NCBI GenBank assembly: GCA_030765045.1
Contig: CM060965.1
Span: 26,185,435-26,249,434, forward strand
DNA from: Tenodera sinensis
Lineage: Eukaryota; Arthropoda; Insecta; Mantodea; Mantidae
DNA: 64,000 nt
Reading direction: 5' to 3'
Under the pieces are notes generated by a model that saw only the letters and a program-made list of their open reading frames with translations, did not search any database and was not told the DNA's origin. Of the stretch, positions 23,897 to 37,084 are shown piece by piece. Within the stretch, counting starts at the first letter, position 1. Each line of letters opens with the position of its first letter. Both the position numbers and the translations under genes were made by a program.

Positions 23897-24149
23897 ACTT
23901 CAACTATGCTGAGTACGCTTAGTTCGTGCTTTAGAAAACATTAAGTGAGATTTCAAACCTTAGTAGGTATCAGTATTTTTTCAAGGGACTATTCAGATAG
24001 CGAAAGCGTCAAGAAAGCGCGCTGCGGTCAAAACGCACGTGGATTTGCTTACGTCTCCTTTAATCTCTTGATGTACAGAGTATAGGAATAGAAATGTTTA
24101 TATGTGAGTTATAATGAAATTATTTATTGATGAAATTGTTTTACCATTG

Positions 24150-24665
24150 ATATATTGTGTCAATATGTAGATGTTTTAAAGAAGATGTCTTCCATGATGC
24201 TCTTAAGATTGCGAAAGTGATAACATTTGTAAAAAGGCTTATAACATTACCATATAATTATAGGCCAATATCTAATTTGCCAGTGATAGGTACAGTAATA
24301 GAAGCAATAGTAGAACTTCAATTATGTCATTTTTATATGATAATGGTATATTATCTGAATTTCAGTTTGGTTTTCGATGTGGTAAAAGTTCTGTCGATGC
24401 CATTTTGAGTGTGATTGATAAAACTATACATGATTTTGAAGATAAGAAGTTTACTTTAATTACTGCATGTAATCTACGTAAGGCTTTTGACTGTTGAATA
24501 TGATATGGTGGTAAATAAAATTTACTATTGTGGTATTCGGGGCATTGCCCTAAGTCTTTCTGAATCCTTTTTAATGAAATGTGAAAAGTACAGTGTGGTA
24601 GTATCAGTGTTCAAAGACGAAAAAATGGATGTCTCAGGGTTCAGTTGTGGGCCCTTTATGGTATG
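24150..24665 (+). pseudogene. LINE reverse transcriptase, 5' part of a split relic
   Basis: Frames shift but the RT core can be followed: YNYRPISNLPVIGTVIEAIV, then FQFGFRCGKSSVDAILSVID, then KKFTLITACNLRKAFDC, ending near GPL text at 24650. The continuation (IIVNDLP, FTDDTT) appears at 27045. Motif order matches CR1/L2/Jockey-type RTs. Inactive. Confidence 0.7.
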
Positions 24666-24669
24666 TCAT

Positions 24670-25212
24670 CATTAGAGTTCGCTGTCTTAGGTAATAAAAA
24701 GCTTAAGATAAGAAGGCAAATAGGCACTAAAAGTACAAACTAGGCACTAATATAAGCAATCAGTAGGTTATCACAAGCATTGAAGTAGGCACAACTATTC
24801 ATTCTCTGCTCACTTTAAAACACTTTTTGATATGGTAGAATGTTACAACATCAAATATCTATATCACATATACTAAATGTACTAAATTCCTGTATTCTCT
24901 TAAAGAAGTGTAAACTATAAAGATTACTCCTTTTTAATCTGCACCCTTCAGTTATCATATGGATGAACAAGCGATGAGTTAATACTAAAAGGATCGATTT
25001 CCCAGTCGTAAACCAGTAGCTTTCGTATAATTGGCCATTTGCATACCATAGTTTTCTTTATTGAGACATCTGCTAACTTAACACGAAACAATGCAGCTGT
25101 TGATGTTAGGAAATGAACGCCAACATTACAAATTTCCTCAGGTATGTTGTCTATTGGCTCAGAGCGCGAAATATTAATTGCATTGCATATAATCATAGGC
25201 ATTATACAATTA
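24670..25212. other. Intervening sequence, no assigned feature
   Basis: Lies between the two halves of the split LINE. An 84-residue minus-strand frame (24948-25202) has no recognisable motif. Confidence 0.4.
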
Positions 25213-25430
25213 GTCGGTCTGAGTGGCCCTGTTGGTTAGACGCTGGCCTACTGATCCCAAGATCGCGGGTTCAATCCCAGCCCAGACAAATGGTTTTTAA
25301 GTGTTCTTAAAACCACAGCTCCATGCCAGTAGTTTTACTGGCATATAGAACAACTGCGGGACGAAATTCCGGCACACCGGTGACGCTGATATGATCCTGA
25401 CAATTGCAACGTCATTAAACAACAAAATAA
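25213..25430 (+). mobile_element. SINE family 2, copy 2
   Basis: Complete-looking head (GTCGGTCTGAGTGGCCCTGT, B box GGTTCAATCCC), body (GACGAAATTCCGGCACACCG) and end (ACGTCATTAAACAACAAAAT). Lies inside the block that separates the two LINE halves. Confidence 0.8.
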
Positions 25431-25962
25431 TTCAATTTAAATTTAGCTATACAATTAGCAGTAAGCATGAAACATGTTTGTACAGGTGACTCAGAATAAT
25501 AACGAATAACTTTAAGATGTTAAGGGGTTCTATTAGCTCGGGAGTCCAGGGAAATATAAGAGCTCTATAAGAGGAGGTTATTGACAAGGTCCATAATTCT
25601 ACGTCCACAAGCACAAGAACAATAAATAGCCCATGTCATGCATACAAGTCAGTCTTCGGTTACTAGAATTCTGAGTGAACATCCGTATCATATCAGCCGA
25701 GATCAAGCACTGTGGCCAGAAGACTTTGCACCTCGATTACAGTTTGTTCAGTGCTTTCTTCATAAACGCATTGATTAACCAAGATTTCCAACAGGCATAT
25801 TGCGGACAGACGAGAAGCTTTTTACATGAGAGGGCATGTTTAGCACACATAACAGTCACATTTGGGCACAGGAAAACCCTGGAGCTACTAGAGTTGCAAA
25901 TCAACATCGGTTTGCAGTGAACATTTGGGCTGGCTTTGTGAATGACACTCTCACGGGGTCCT

Positions 25963-26203
25963 TTTTGTAATGTTTAGCGCTCGCTTTTATTTTACTACAT
26001 ACGGCACCGCAGGCGGTGACACTGGTGATACAGGGCATGAAGATGGAGCACCAGTGGTATGAGATGGCGAGGGAAACCGGAGAACCCGGAGGAAACCTGC
26101 CCCAGCGCCACTTCGTCCACCACAAATCTCACATGCGGTTGCCTGGGATCGAACCCGGTCCGCTTTGGTGAGAAGTGAATGGTCTAACCACTCGGCTACG
26201 GCG
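25963..26203 (-). mobile_element. SINE family 1, copy 2 (reverse)
   Basis: Reverse-strand copy with B box (GGGATCGAACCC in reverse) and A box (CCACTCGGCTA in reverse). Near-identical flanks CACGGGGTCCT and CACAGGGTCCT look like a target-site duplication with one mismatch. Also inside the block splitting the LINE relic. Confidence 0.8.
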
Positions 26204-26239
26204 TCACAGGGTCCTATTTACTTCCTCCACGTTTGATTG

Positions 26240-26416
26240 GACACATGCAACATACAACATACTTCGAAAATTTTCCATGTAAAGGGTAGTTTAGAGTGGA
26301 AGAATTTTCTACAAAATCTTCGTGTCGTATCCTTGAAAGACATTAAACTTAAATACCAACTTTGGTTTTAACCGACTTTTAGTTTTTGAGTTATGCTGTC
26401 CAAAGACTGACAGACA

Positions 26417-26480
<64 letters not shown>

Positions 26481-26610
26481 TCTTTTTCTAAAAATGCTCT
26501 TTTTATTCAGGAAGTCTTAAAACATATGTCCGGTGAAAACTCGACATTGAATTTTTGGGAAGAATACAATACTTCCTCTACTTACCAATAGAGAAAGTAA
26601 AAGTGAGGGT
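26240..26610. repeat. Dispersed ~800-bp repeat, partial copy 3, with (AC)n
   Basis: Reverse-orientation match to 57028-57330 (ACCAACTTTGGTTTTAACCG, AAAACTCGACATTGAATTTT), ending at the hairpin TACTTACCAATAGAGAAAGT. An expanded (AC)n run occupies about 26417-26477. Confidence 0.8.
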
Positions 26611-27039
26611 GAGGGTGAAATGTTGGCAGGCTAAGGCTGAGGTTGTGTTGGCAGGCAGGCTGAGGACAGCCCGAGGTGTGTCTTACGTGTACCTGCACTT
26701 GTCAGGGCTCAACCACTGTAATAACGAGATGTGGCGTTTGCTGGGTAGCGGGTGTAATTGAGGTTAGGGTAGTGACAAGAGGTAGCAAGATTTGTTCCAC
26801 AATGGCTGCAGTGTAGTAAACATGCGTAGCAACCTTTTCGACGGAATTTCATCTAACCAGACACGGTGTTTCAGAAACGTAAATGCCCTCTAGCAAGGCA
26901 TTTACAGACATACATTCATTGTAAGAAAATACTCAAATAGAACCCCTTAATCACGTCTTACGGTTATTCAGTGTTATTCTGACTCAACTGTATATTGGAA
27001 GTACATATAGAATTTTACACAAAGAAAAAACATACAAAT

Positions 27040-27440
27040 AGGCAAATGCCGAGCTCTAATCATAATCGTTAATGACTTGCCAGTACAAATTACTAACTTT
27101 TATACCTCATTGTTCACTGATGATACTACCTTTTTAGTGTAAATTTTAATTTAATAGATATTAAATCAAAGATGGAATACCCTATACAACAGGCCAGTAT
27201 CTGGTTTAGAAACAATGGCTTTTTACTCAACGAGGATAAAGCTTAGAACATTGTTCGCAAATTAAGTCATGTAGCTTGATCAGATGTATCTGACATTCAG
27301 GGTACTAATTTATTAAGCGTTGTTTATTGACCAGAAATTATCTTGGGACTCACATATAAAACATGCATGTATGCAATGGATTTCTAGAGCAGCAGTGAAT
27401 TGCAGCAATTGTTATACAAATTTAACTTACATCGTCGATC
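27040..27440 (+). pseudogene. LINE reverse transcriptase, 3' part of the split relic
   Basis: Text resumes exactly where the fragment at 24150-24665 stops: IIVNDLPVQITNF, FTDDTTFLV (the RT 'xxDD' motif) and WFRNNGFLLNEDKA. Stops are frequent. About 2.4 kb separates the two parts. Confidence 0.65.
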
Positions 27441-27599
27441 TATTTAACGCTCATCGAGTTAAACATTGGCAGATATTACCTTATTCGTAGTTTTCTTGCA
27501 GTAGCAAGGGAAATACGGGAATACAGTACACTTTAAGCGACAGTCAACTCCTTTAATGCTGATCGCAATGTGCTTGCTTTGAAATTCCATTCTCTTTGC

Positions 27600-28390
27600 T
27601 GAAAAATCTGATGTGTTGCACTCACATGACTTTCTCTACTCTTGTACTAACCATTCTTACAAACTCTTATTCCTATATCTTCTTCATGTTAGTCTAGATA
27701 AACTTTGCACAAATTATCATATTGCTTATTTCCTCATAGGTGCAAGGGGAATATGGGAATACAAAGCTTTCACATTCCGTTCTCTTTGCACAGTTAACAT
27801 ATGAAAAAATGAATAATGATGTTCCATTTGAGAAAGTTTGTTTTCCAAACTTCACACAAATAACAAGGAATTCCTCCGAAATGATTCACTCCACAAAAAA
27901 AGATCCATTTGGGCATAAATTGTGTGTTTTAGCAAGATCTGTATTTTTGTATAGTAAAATTTTGTCTATCTCTTACAGTTGACTAGCTAGGCAAAAGTCA
28001 TCCAGAGTAAACAGGGCTGCATAGGCTATAGCCAGAAAATTCAAAATATAGGTACATACATTTCATTTGACATAAAAATGTCTCAAACACATGGCACTTT
28101 AATCAAAATCGTTAAGAAACATTTTCAAGAAAATCAAAATTTTCGAAAAACTTTTCATGTAAAAGGCAGTTCAGGGTGGAGAAGCTTTCTTCAAATCTTC
28201 GTGTCGCATCCTTGAAAGACATAAAACTTTAATACCAAGCGACTCTTCTTTTTAAGTTATGCTGTCCACAGACACACTGACACACACACGCGCGCGCGCG
28301 CGCGGACTTATTTTTTTTTTTAAGGCGTATTTCAGATGAAATCACTATATTGAGCTATAGCAATACTTCCTACTTACTATCGGGAATAAG
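27600..28390. repeat. Dispersed ~800-bp repeat, copy 4
   Basis: Near-full copy in reverse orientation to 57028-57867, from CTGATGTGTTGCACTCACAT to AATACTTCCTACTTA. Includes a (CA)n-(CG)n stretch at 28272-28304 at the site of the (AC)n run in copy 3. Confidence 0.8.
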
Positions 28391-28829
28391 CGGGTAGCGG
28401 CGAATACTTAAGCAAAAATGCAAATATTTTATTTGGTTACTTTTATCATTCTTAGAATTCACTTTTTATATATACGACAAAAACAAAAATTGACTTTGCA
28501 TACTAATAGTTTTGAAAACATGTTAACAACAAAGAATGCTTGAGAGGTAGAACTGGAACTTTGTCCACACACGGTTTGTGTGTTTAAAAACACCAACAGC
28601 AAGATTGTTGGCATAAATAAATAACAAAGAATGCTGTTAATGAGTCTGTAGAAGACAGGGTAGCCCCGGAAAATATCAGTCCCCTCCCCAACCCATTTTA
28701 AATTTTATTTTGAAAACATCACAATTAAAAGAAATATCATTAGCTCCTCTCCAGCATATTCTTCATGTGCCCAGTCTTCGCATTTACCACACGGAATACA
28801 CTTTCTGCGAAGGTTTAAGACCAAAGTAT

Positions 28830-28995
28830 GCATGTAATTTCTGCCATTCTAGCAGTTGATAGAGTAGAGATTTATTTTTCGTTCTTCTGCCTTCTATTCC
28901 CCTTTCCTATGCTGTTGTTTTCTAGTGCCTTGCATCTGGCAATGAAGCCATTAGCATTCGTGCTTTCCAATACTCCCTTTCCTATGTTCAAAGAC
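28830..28995 (-). pseudogene. LINE ORF2 C-terminal scrap
   Basis: The minus strand reads YWKARMLMASLPDARH before a stop, matching the C-terminus (KYWKARMLMALSSNVW) of the larger relic at 55371-56150. Stretches 28400-28830 and 28996-29860 around it show nothing clear. Confidence 0.5.
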
Positions 28996-29859
28996 TAGAT
29001 TTTCTACTGCTTTTGTCCTGCACCTTTTTTTACCACCGCTGTCTTAAAAGAACTGGAGGTTAATATCTCAGTCCTCCGAGACTTCCGTTTCTTGGAATCT
29101 CTCCTCTTGCTGGCATCTGGCAAACGCTACAGCGATTTAATAATATTTTTAAAACTAAATGGTGTAGGTTTGTCTTCTGAGGGTGTATATGATATCTTCT
29201 TGTCAACTGACTCAAGATCTCTAAGTGGAGGGAAGAGGACTGCTGGGAGCTGGTTCTTTTTCTGTGCCTTCTGTATCCTTTGGGTCTTTTCCAGTGTTTA
29301 TTTGTGGTATTTTTAATAGCTGTACCTAGCTAATAGGCACTCAACGAGCGAACTATGCATTACTAAATGAGCCATAATTTCTAACAGAACCCAACATAAA
29401 CCGTCAGAAATAGCATACGGTGTTACCCCCATTCTACTTGTCCGCGGATACCCGCTGTGCAGTTTTAAAATTTATCACATTCATCTTCTCCTATATGAGG
29501 ATATGACAATAAAGGATATATTACAGAAATATATTCAACCTCCTCAGAGTTACCATAATTTACAGTTATTCTTACAAGTAGAGCTGTGCAGTGTCCTTTA
29601 GTATTATCCGACTTAAAAAAGAAAGAAAGAAAAAGAAAAACATGCAATAGTACGACCACATTATTCAGATGATTCAACTCAACTGTTATGAAGTAGCATT
29701 TCTAGCGGAAAGAATGCTAACATTGTCAAGGAGCTTCTGCTATCTGGTGGGATTTGCTGAATTTATATTGTGTACGGGGTTAATCTGTTCACCACTACCC
29801 AACTTTCCCTACCTAGTAGAAAAAGTAAAAAAGGACATTAACGATTTTCCATTAGAGAG

Positions 29860-30070
29860 AAGTAAAAGAATTGAAAAATTCAAACAAATAACAAGGAATT
29901 CAAATAAATACCAGGAATGGTTTACTGCACAGAAGTAAAAAGAACAAATTACACATGACATTGTGTGTTTTAACTAGATCTACATTCTTTGTGCAGTAAG
30001 ACTTTGTCTGTCCCTTACGGTTTGCCAGTTATGCAAAAGTAATCCAGAATGAACAGAACTTCTGACGGCA
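29860..30070. repeat. Dispersed ~800-bp repeat, partial copy 5
   Basis: Shares AAATAACAAGGAATTC, TTTTAACTAGATCTACATTC and TTGCCAGTTATGCAAAAGTA with copies 4 and 6. Both ends are missing. Confidence 0.65.
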
Positions 30071-30419
30071 TTCAAGGGATTGGTGTTTCTGGATTTCTTC
30101 CCAGCGTTGGGTTTGATTCTTTGGTTATTGGTCCACAGCGCAACTAAGAGTACTGGTAAACGGGGCAGCCACAAAAGAAGGGTTCATGTCCCAGAGAGCT
30201 TCCCTACAACTGCCAGCCAAATGGATTATTTTTTCCGCGTGGAGATAAAATCCATTTATGTACTTCTACTGTAGAGGACAAAGTAGGGAGGTAAACTTCG
30301 CCTCTAGGGCACAACTTATCTAAAACATCACTGGATAGAATTGTCGAAGGATATGAAAGGATGTTTAAGGTGAGGTTTGCGCGATCTCTCATAGCACACG
30401 CGTTAGTCGGACGAAAGCT

Positions 30420-31720
30420 GCTGACCATTGGCCGGAAGCGAGCGAAAGGTGAAGTCCTTTGCTGCAGCCATGAAAATGTGCCCTGATTGCATCACTAGAG
30501 GTTCACCTGAAGTGTTAAGAAGTAAGGATATCATAGTCAGTCCGGAGACGTCGTCTAGTGTATGCGAGATTTGAACTACCTAACATACGAAGTCGGAGTT
30601 TGGGCACCTTCCTACGTGCGACAAGGCCTCCGGATCTCCATGATAGCTCTGAGCTACCATTAAGTACGTTGGGAGTAATCAATTTCCACATCTCTCAGAG
30701 TGACGTCTATTGTGTACAGGTGCAGGTGAGTGGTATCGGCAATGGTTAGGTGTTCCTCATATATGCTGGGTCTTATTCTGCAGTTCTTATAGGTGGTCAT
30801 GTAGGGCCAACAGTTTGGCCACCAGATTCAGAAAATCTGAGTGTAGGTCCTGGGTGACATTGCATAGACCTTGGATTTTTCGTGATGAAGGTGTCGATCC
30901 TGATGATCTGAACTATACTAGGGGGTGATGTTGGCGTCGATTGTCGAACGGTCCGTTGGGGCTACGCTGGCGGTGCCAGCGTTGCTTTCCTGCGAGGATG
31001 TAGGGAGCAGAGCGCCTAGCCTGTAATGTGCCTGATCCCTCCACAGATCCCGCCGTACTAGCAGCAGTCATGCAGTTCATGCGGCCGGCAGGCCGAGATC
31101 ACACTGGAAGCACCATACAGTGGCACTTCGGCGGCGCTACGCAGGTTGTTTCTGTTTGCCCGAAGATACATCAGCGGCGGCATGGAGCTAGAGGCGAAGC
31201 TGCCGCTCTAACAAGGATAAGCTCGACGACAAGGCATGTTCCTGTTCCACGCGGGTGGCTAGCTCTGAAGAAACCATCGCCATTGGTCCCTGCGTCGAGT
31301 GGATCCGAGTGGCCTTTACTGCTGACGACCAATTTTGCTGTGCTGCAGCAAGCATGAAACGCCTTGCAGGTTCCGAGGCACAAGGCGATGACGACGCAAG
31401 AGTGACAGTGAGGCGGCAGCTGACCCGTTCCCGAGGAGGAGATGAGGTCTACGAGCTGCTGTGGTGACCAGCTATTGTTACTTGGAGGTTGTTCTTCGGC
31501 GTTTGGAGTGAATGTCATAATTGGCTGCTCCTTGGCACCCTTTCTCCTGGAGCGACCCATGTTGCTGTTCTGAAGTCTCGAAGGGGGATCCGTGAATATG
31601 ACGTAAGAAGTGAGTCTCGTGTGATCGTCGTCCTTCAATGGAGGTCCTTTTCTTTTTGTTATAGAGGGGAAAATCCATTTTACATACTTGTCCCAGCATA
31701 GCTGAGAGTGGAAGACTCAC
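30420..31720. other. GC-rich unassigned block
   Basis: Noticeably richer in G+C than its surroundings, with open frames on both strands (155 residues minus at 31171-31638, 109 residues plus at 31028-31357). The minus-strand text resembles a retroelement gag-like leader (GRSRRKGAKEQPIMTF) but carries no diagnostic motif. No long terminal repeats found. I cannot assign it. Confidence 0.35.
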
Positions 31721-32025
31721 GGTCTGATCACCCTACCCACTAAAAACTCCTATCTGTCAATGTTTTGTTGTGTTACATGCAGTCGGTTAGTCGGGTTTCA
31801 TATAACACCCCGGAGATACAGAAAGTTAGTATGCATTGTATGCGAACGCGTCAGGTGCCACTTACTCAGCTGTTCACATGACTATGCAGCCCCAGGCATA
31901 TTAATCGCGCACTAATTAATTGCTAAATAAGTTACATTCTTACAGTTGGAGCGATTTGTCAAGGACGTTATTATTACTAACTTGTTTGTGCTATTGTCTA
32001 GATTAGTTGTGTTACTTTCTTGCAG

Positions 32026-32269
32026 GCGGCGCCGTGGCCGAGCGGTTAGCGCGCTCGCCTACCACCTAGGCGGCCCGGGTTCGATCCCAGGGACCTGAAT
32101 GTGGTATTCGTGGTGGACGAAGCGGCGTCAGGGCGGGTTTTCTCCGGGTGCTCCGGTTTCCCCCGCCATCTCATTCCACCGGTGCTCCATCTTCATTCCA
32201 TGTATCATCAGTGTCACCGCCTGCGTGCCGTAGTAGTAAAAGCGGGGGTTAAACACTACAACAACAACA
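32026..32269 (+). mobile_element. SINE family 1, copy 3 with target duplication
   Basis: 244 bp from GCGGCGCCGTGGCCGAGCGG to the ACAACAACA tail. Intact A box (TGGCCGAGCGG) and B box (GGTTCGATCCC). Flanked by 12-bp direct repeats ACTTTCTTGCAG (32014-32025 and 32270-32281). Nearly identical to 50823-51066, so relatively recent. Confidence 0.92.
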
Positions 32270-32281
32270 ACTTTCTTGCAG

Positions 32282-34068
<1,787 letters not shown>

Positions 34069-34138
34069 TAAAGCATTTAATCCCTATAGATCTATGAGGA
34101 GAGTAGCTCGATATGATTTTTCCCACATATGAGCTAAG

Positions 34139-34470
34139 AATGCCTCCGTAGCACAGTTGGTAGTGCGCTTGCCTCTGGCGCGGAGGATCTGGGTTCGATC
34201 CCCGGTACCAGCATGGGGATTTTTTCTCCGCTGGGAGGTCTAGGACGGGGAGCACTCAGCCTCGTTAGGTCCCAGGGGGGACCAATTGATGGATAAGTAA
34301 TGGTCTCAGGTCGCGAAGGCCGCATAACTGGCCGGGAGGGCTCGGGGCGCCCACCTTCCAGTACTGCACCCTATCAATGACGTCTGTAGTGGGCAGAGGT
34401 GGGGGACGCAGCAGCTGGGCGGCAAGCCTTGGCCCTTCATAGGCCGTTGCGCTAGGGTTTAGTTTAGTTA
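34139..34470 (+). mobile_element. SINE family 3 (tRNA-derived), copy 1
   Basis: tRNA-like head (TGCCTCCGTAGCACAGTTGG, B box GGTTCGATCCC). Body includes TAATGGTCTCAGGTCGCGAA, GGGACGCAGCAGCTGGGC and the end CCGTTGCGCTAGGGTTTAG. A reverse fragment of the body end occurs at 56262-56345. Confidence 0.8.
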
Positions 34471-34525
34471 TGTAAATTTGTTGTCACATTCTCATTCTCG
34501 CTCATTTTGACATTTGACACCTGTT

Positions 34526-34811
34526 TTAACTTTCACGAACGTGATCAGGTATACCCCATCTTATTTGACACGCGGTGACACTGGGTGTCTTAACTGTTCG
34601 CGGGCCTTCCAGGCATTGCTGTCCCAGATACTGCCAGCTTGTCCAAGTGCTCTCTGACTTCTTCTTCTGTCGTCCGCAAATCTCGTTCTCGTCTTCCCGG
34701 CCCGTCTCTCCTCTTGGGTCCCACATCGTTGCTATGTTTGCCCAGCGATTGTTGTGTGTAACCTGCCCATCTCCATTTTGCTGCTTCTGCTGCTGTCGCG
34801 GCGTTCTTCAC
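34526..34811 (-). pseudogene. LINE ORF2 C-terminal relic
   Basis: The minus strand reads AAKWRWAGYTQQSLGKHSND and then, one frame over, WDPRGETGREDENEICG. This is the WxWAGH...W.PR-type C-terminus of arthropod non-LTR RTs. Frameshifted and truncated. Confidence 0.6.
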
Positions 34812-35371
34812 TTGCGTTCTTCTTCTTATTTCTGAAATAGTCTGTTACTGATATTTGTAATCTTTACCTTTCCATCCTTCTTTGAGTAATTTGATGATAT
34901 CCTTGGTAGCTGGGCTGTTATCAATACTTGTGTTCCGTATATTAGTGTTGGGAGGATGCAGCTGTCTGGGGTAGGATCTCTTGTTTTATTTTTGGCTGTT
35001 GTGACTTGTCAGTTTGGATGAAGATTAAGCTCCAAAACTTTCTACAGACTTGTGAGATCCTTCTCTTTACTTCTTTGTTATTATTGTTTGAGAACAAATT
35101 AAATATAAGGGAACAAAATACAAATATAAATTGACCTTAAGGTATTCACACTCTACAAACTCAACTTACCATGCAATCACTTAACAAGCTTAAACCATAT
35201 TCATTATTTCATTGAGATTAACGTTCATGAGACTATTTGATAAAAATTATGCCAGCTATAAAAACTCAAATAATTTTTTTAAATGTTTTCTGCTAATTTT
35301 CAAGATCACGTTTGATTTAAAATACCATATTTTAGGTTTATGTTCATATTAATCAAGATGACACTCATAAA

Positions 35372-35636
35372 CATGAGCGTCGGCAGACATTTTTCCAGTG
35401 GGAGGGGGGGGGGGAGCAAATGTTTGAAGTTTGCAAACAGATAATATTAATTCTTAATTTAATGCCACAATTTATAATATTTGTTGCATATAACCATATT
35501 AATTCGTGCTAAATAAAAATTGATCTTTTAAAATAGTAGTTTAATAGTCAGTAATTGATTGCACATTAAGTTGACCAACTTCCAGGGGAGGGCCGCGGCC
35601 CCCCCCCCCCCTTGTCCCCCCTTCGCGACGCCTATG
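35372..35636. mobile_element. CATGGGCGTCG MITE, copy B
   Basis: 265 bp, flanked by perfect octamers CTCATAAA (35364-35371 and 35637-35644). Ends CATGAGCGTCGG / CGACGCCTATG. Contains G- and C-runs at both subterminal regions. Confidence 0.9.
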
Positions 35637-35755
35637 CTCATAAACATATCTACATTTGCAACATAAGAGATGATCTTAAGGCAAGGCCAATGTAAAAATT
35701 CAAGCCATGTTAATTGACAACATTGAAGTTATATTTTTTAAATATATAGTTAGTG

Positions 35756-35830
35756 TAGTAATAGCGCTTGAGGGGCGCAAAACTGTTCAGGTCATCAGCG
35801 CCGTGCTCTGGCTATTCATGTCTGATACAA
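35756..35830 (-). mobile_element. LINE 3'-end fragment (hairpin)
   Basis: Reverse complement carries GGCGCTGATGACCTGAACAG ... GCGCCCCTC, the 3' hairpin of the I-group LINE at 4640-5890, with no coding part. No target duplication was identified. Confidence 0.55.
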
Positions 35831-35938
35831 AAAAATAACATTCAGTGCAAGTGCAGGAATAAACAATTGATATCACAAAAGTAATATATGCATATTATTG
35901 AATATTATGTACATTAATCACAAATATTATACATAATA

Positions 35939-37077
35939 CGAGGGTCACTACGAAAGTTTTAAGATGTAAGAAGAGGACAGTTGATCCACTCTAATTGGAC
36001 GCAGGAGGGATACCCCACCCTTTGTGAGTAAACTGCTATAAGGTAGTGCTTCTCCCATTCCAGGACCTCCAGCAGCCCGAGGAGAACAACCTACTTCGCG
36101 CAGGTAGTCAATCCCTGCGAAGGAGCTTGAAAGAGAGCATTTCCGCTCTTTCCAGGTATGCAAACTTTTGTCATCGGGAACAAAAGTCACATGGGGTCGT
36201 GTGTGCGGAGAAGGATCCCTCGCTGTCTCGTGCGTCGCGGCCTTCTTGAAGCTCAGCAAAAACTTTTGCCAAACAAACTGTGTGTACCAATTGGTAACTG
36301 TTTTGTTGCCACAAGACCACCCCTTAAGAAGAATGAGGCCACCATTTTCTTGTCTTGTGGACACTTTGGCGACACTTCACTTTTGTCGATGGATTATCAT
36401 AAGAAAAGAGCCACACCGCTGATAGCCGCTGGGTCTCCGGACCAAACTAATCTATCCAGGTTTCATCATCTGTGACTATGTCAGAAACCCGTCTGGAGTC
36501 TCCTTCGGATCTTGTAACCATTTTCTCACACCATTCAACACGGGCGTGTTTTTGTTCTTCCGTCAAATTAGGAGGCTCCCATTGTGATGCGATCCAACTC
36601 ACACGAAGGAATTCATGGAGAATTTTCAAAACTGCTAGCGCACCAAACTGTTATGCTGTCTCAATTTCTTTAACTGCTATGCGATTATTTTCATGAAGCA
36701 TTTTTCTCGACGCTGCGATGTTTTCTCAATTGCTGTTGCCTGACGTGCGCTTCTCTTCTAATCTTTCAAAGATGTTCGGCCCCTTTTTAAATTTCTGATA
36801 CTGCCGGGAAACTATGGCATGGAAAGGGGTAATGTCCCCAAAAGCGTATGCTAAACGTTCAAGACTCTGACACCTGTTAAACCCATTTATAAGATCGTAG
36901 AAAATCGAGTGAAAATGCTCTCTTCCATGCATCCATGGTCTATCGGAATTACTGGAGTGGGAGAGTCACTACCTGATAACAGTTCAATCACAAAGGGTGG
37001 GTTATCCTATCCTGCGTCCAATTCGAGTGGATTAACTGTCCTTTTCTCACATCTCAAAACTTTCATAATGATCCTCG
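35939..37077 (-). mobile_element. mariner-like element with long inverted repeats
   Basis: 1139 bp flanked by TA (35937-35938 and 37078-37079). Both ends begin CGAGGRTCAYTAYGAAAGTT, and the inverted similarity continues for about 115-120 bp, much longer than typical mariner repeats of about 30 bp. It encodes a broken transposase on the minus strand. Confidence 0.88.
35948..36932 (-). pseudogene. mariner transposase pseudogene
   Basis: Pieces in order on the minus strand: a helix-turn-helix region (REHFHSIFYDLINGFNRCQS, 36726-36932), the LTEEQKHARVEWCEKM linker and the first catalytic block IVTDDETWID (36447-36629), then a degraded downstream part with a TRPHV remnant (35948-36364). Frameshifts separate the parts. 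DETW places it in the DD34D mariner group. Confidence 0.8.
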
Positions 37078-37084
37078 TAATACC

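Larger units (their letters stand above)
22189..24082 (-). mobile_element. IS630/Tc1-like DNA transposon, internally deleted and split by a hAT element
   Basis: Terminal inverted repeats of about 38 bp (left begins TGCTCTGTACATCAAGAGAT at 22189; the right end at 24044-24082 is its near-perfect reverse complement). It is flanked by TA on both sides (22187-22188 and 24083-24084), as expected for the Tc1/mariner/IS630 superfamily. It carries a short transposase relic (22380-22841, minus) and is interrupted by a 971-bp hAT element at 22926-23896. Confidence 0.85.

Noticed and set aside
24948..25202. 84-residue minus-strand frame as a gene
   Set aside because: No motif, no splice context, and it lies between two halves of a split LINE. 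Chance length in AT-rich DNA.
36046..36475. Plus-strand frames over the mariner element
   Set aside because: Shadow frames. The recognisable transposase blocks are on the minus strand.
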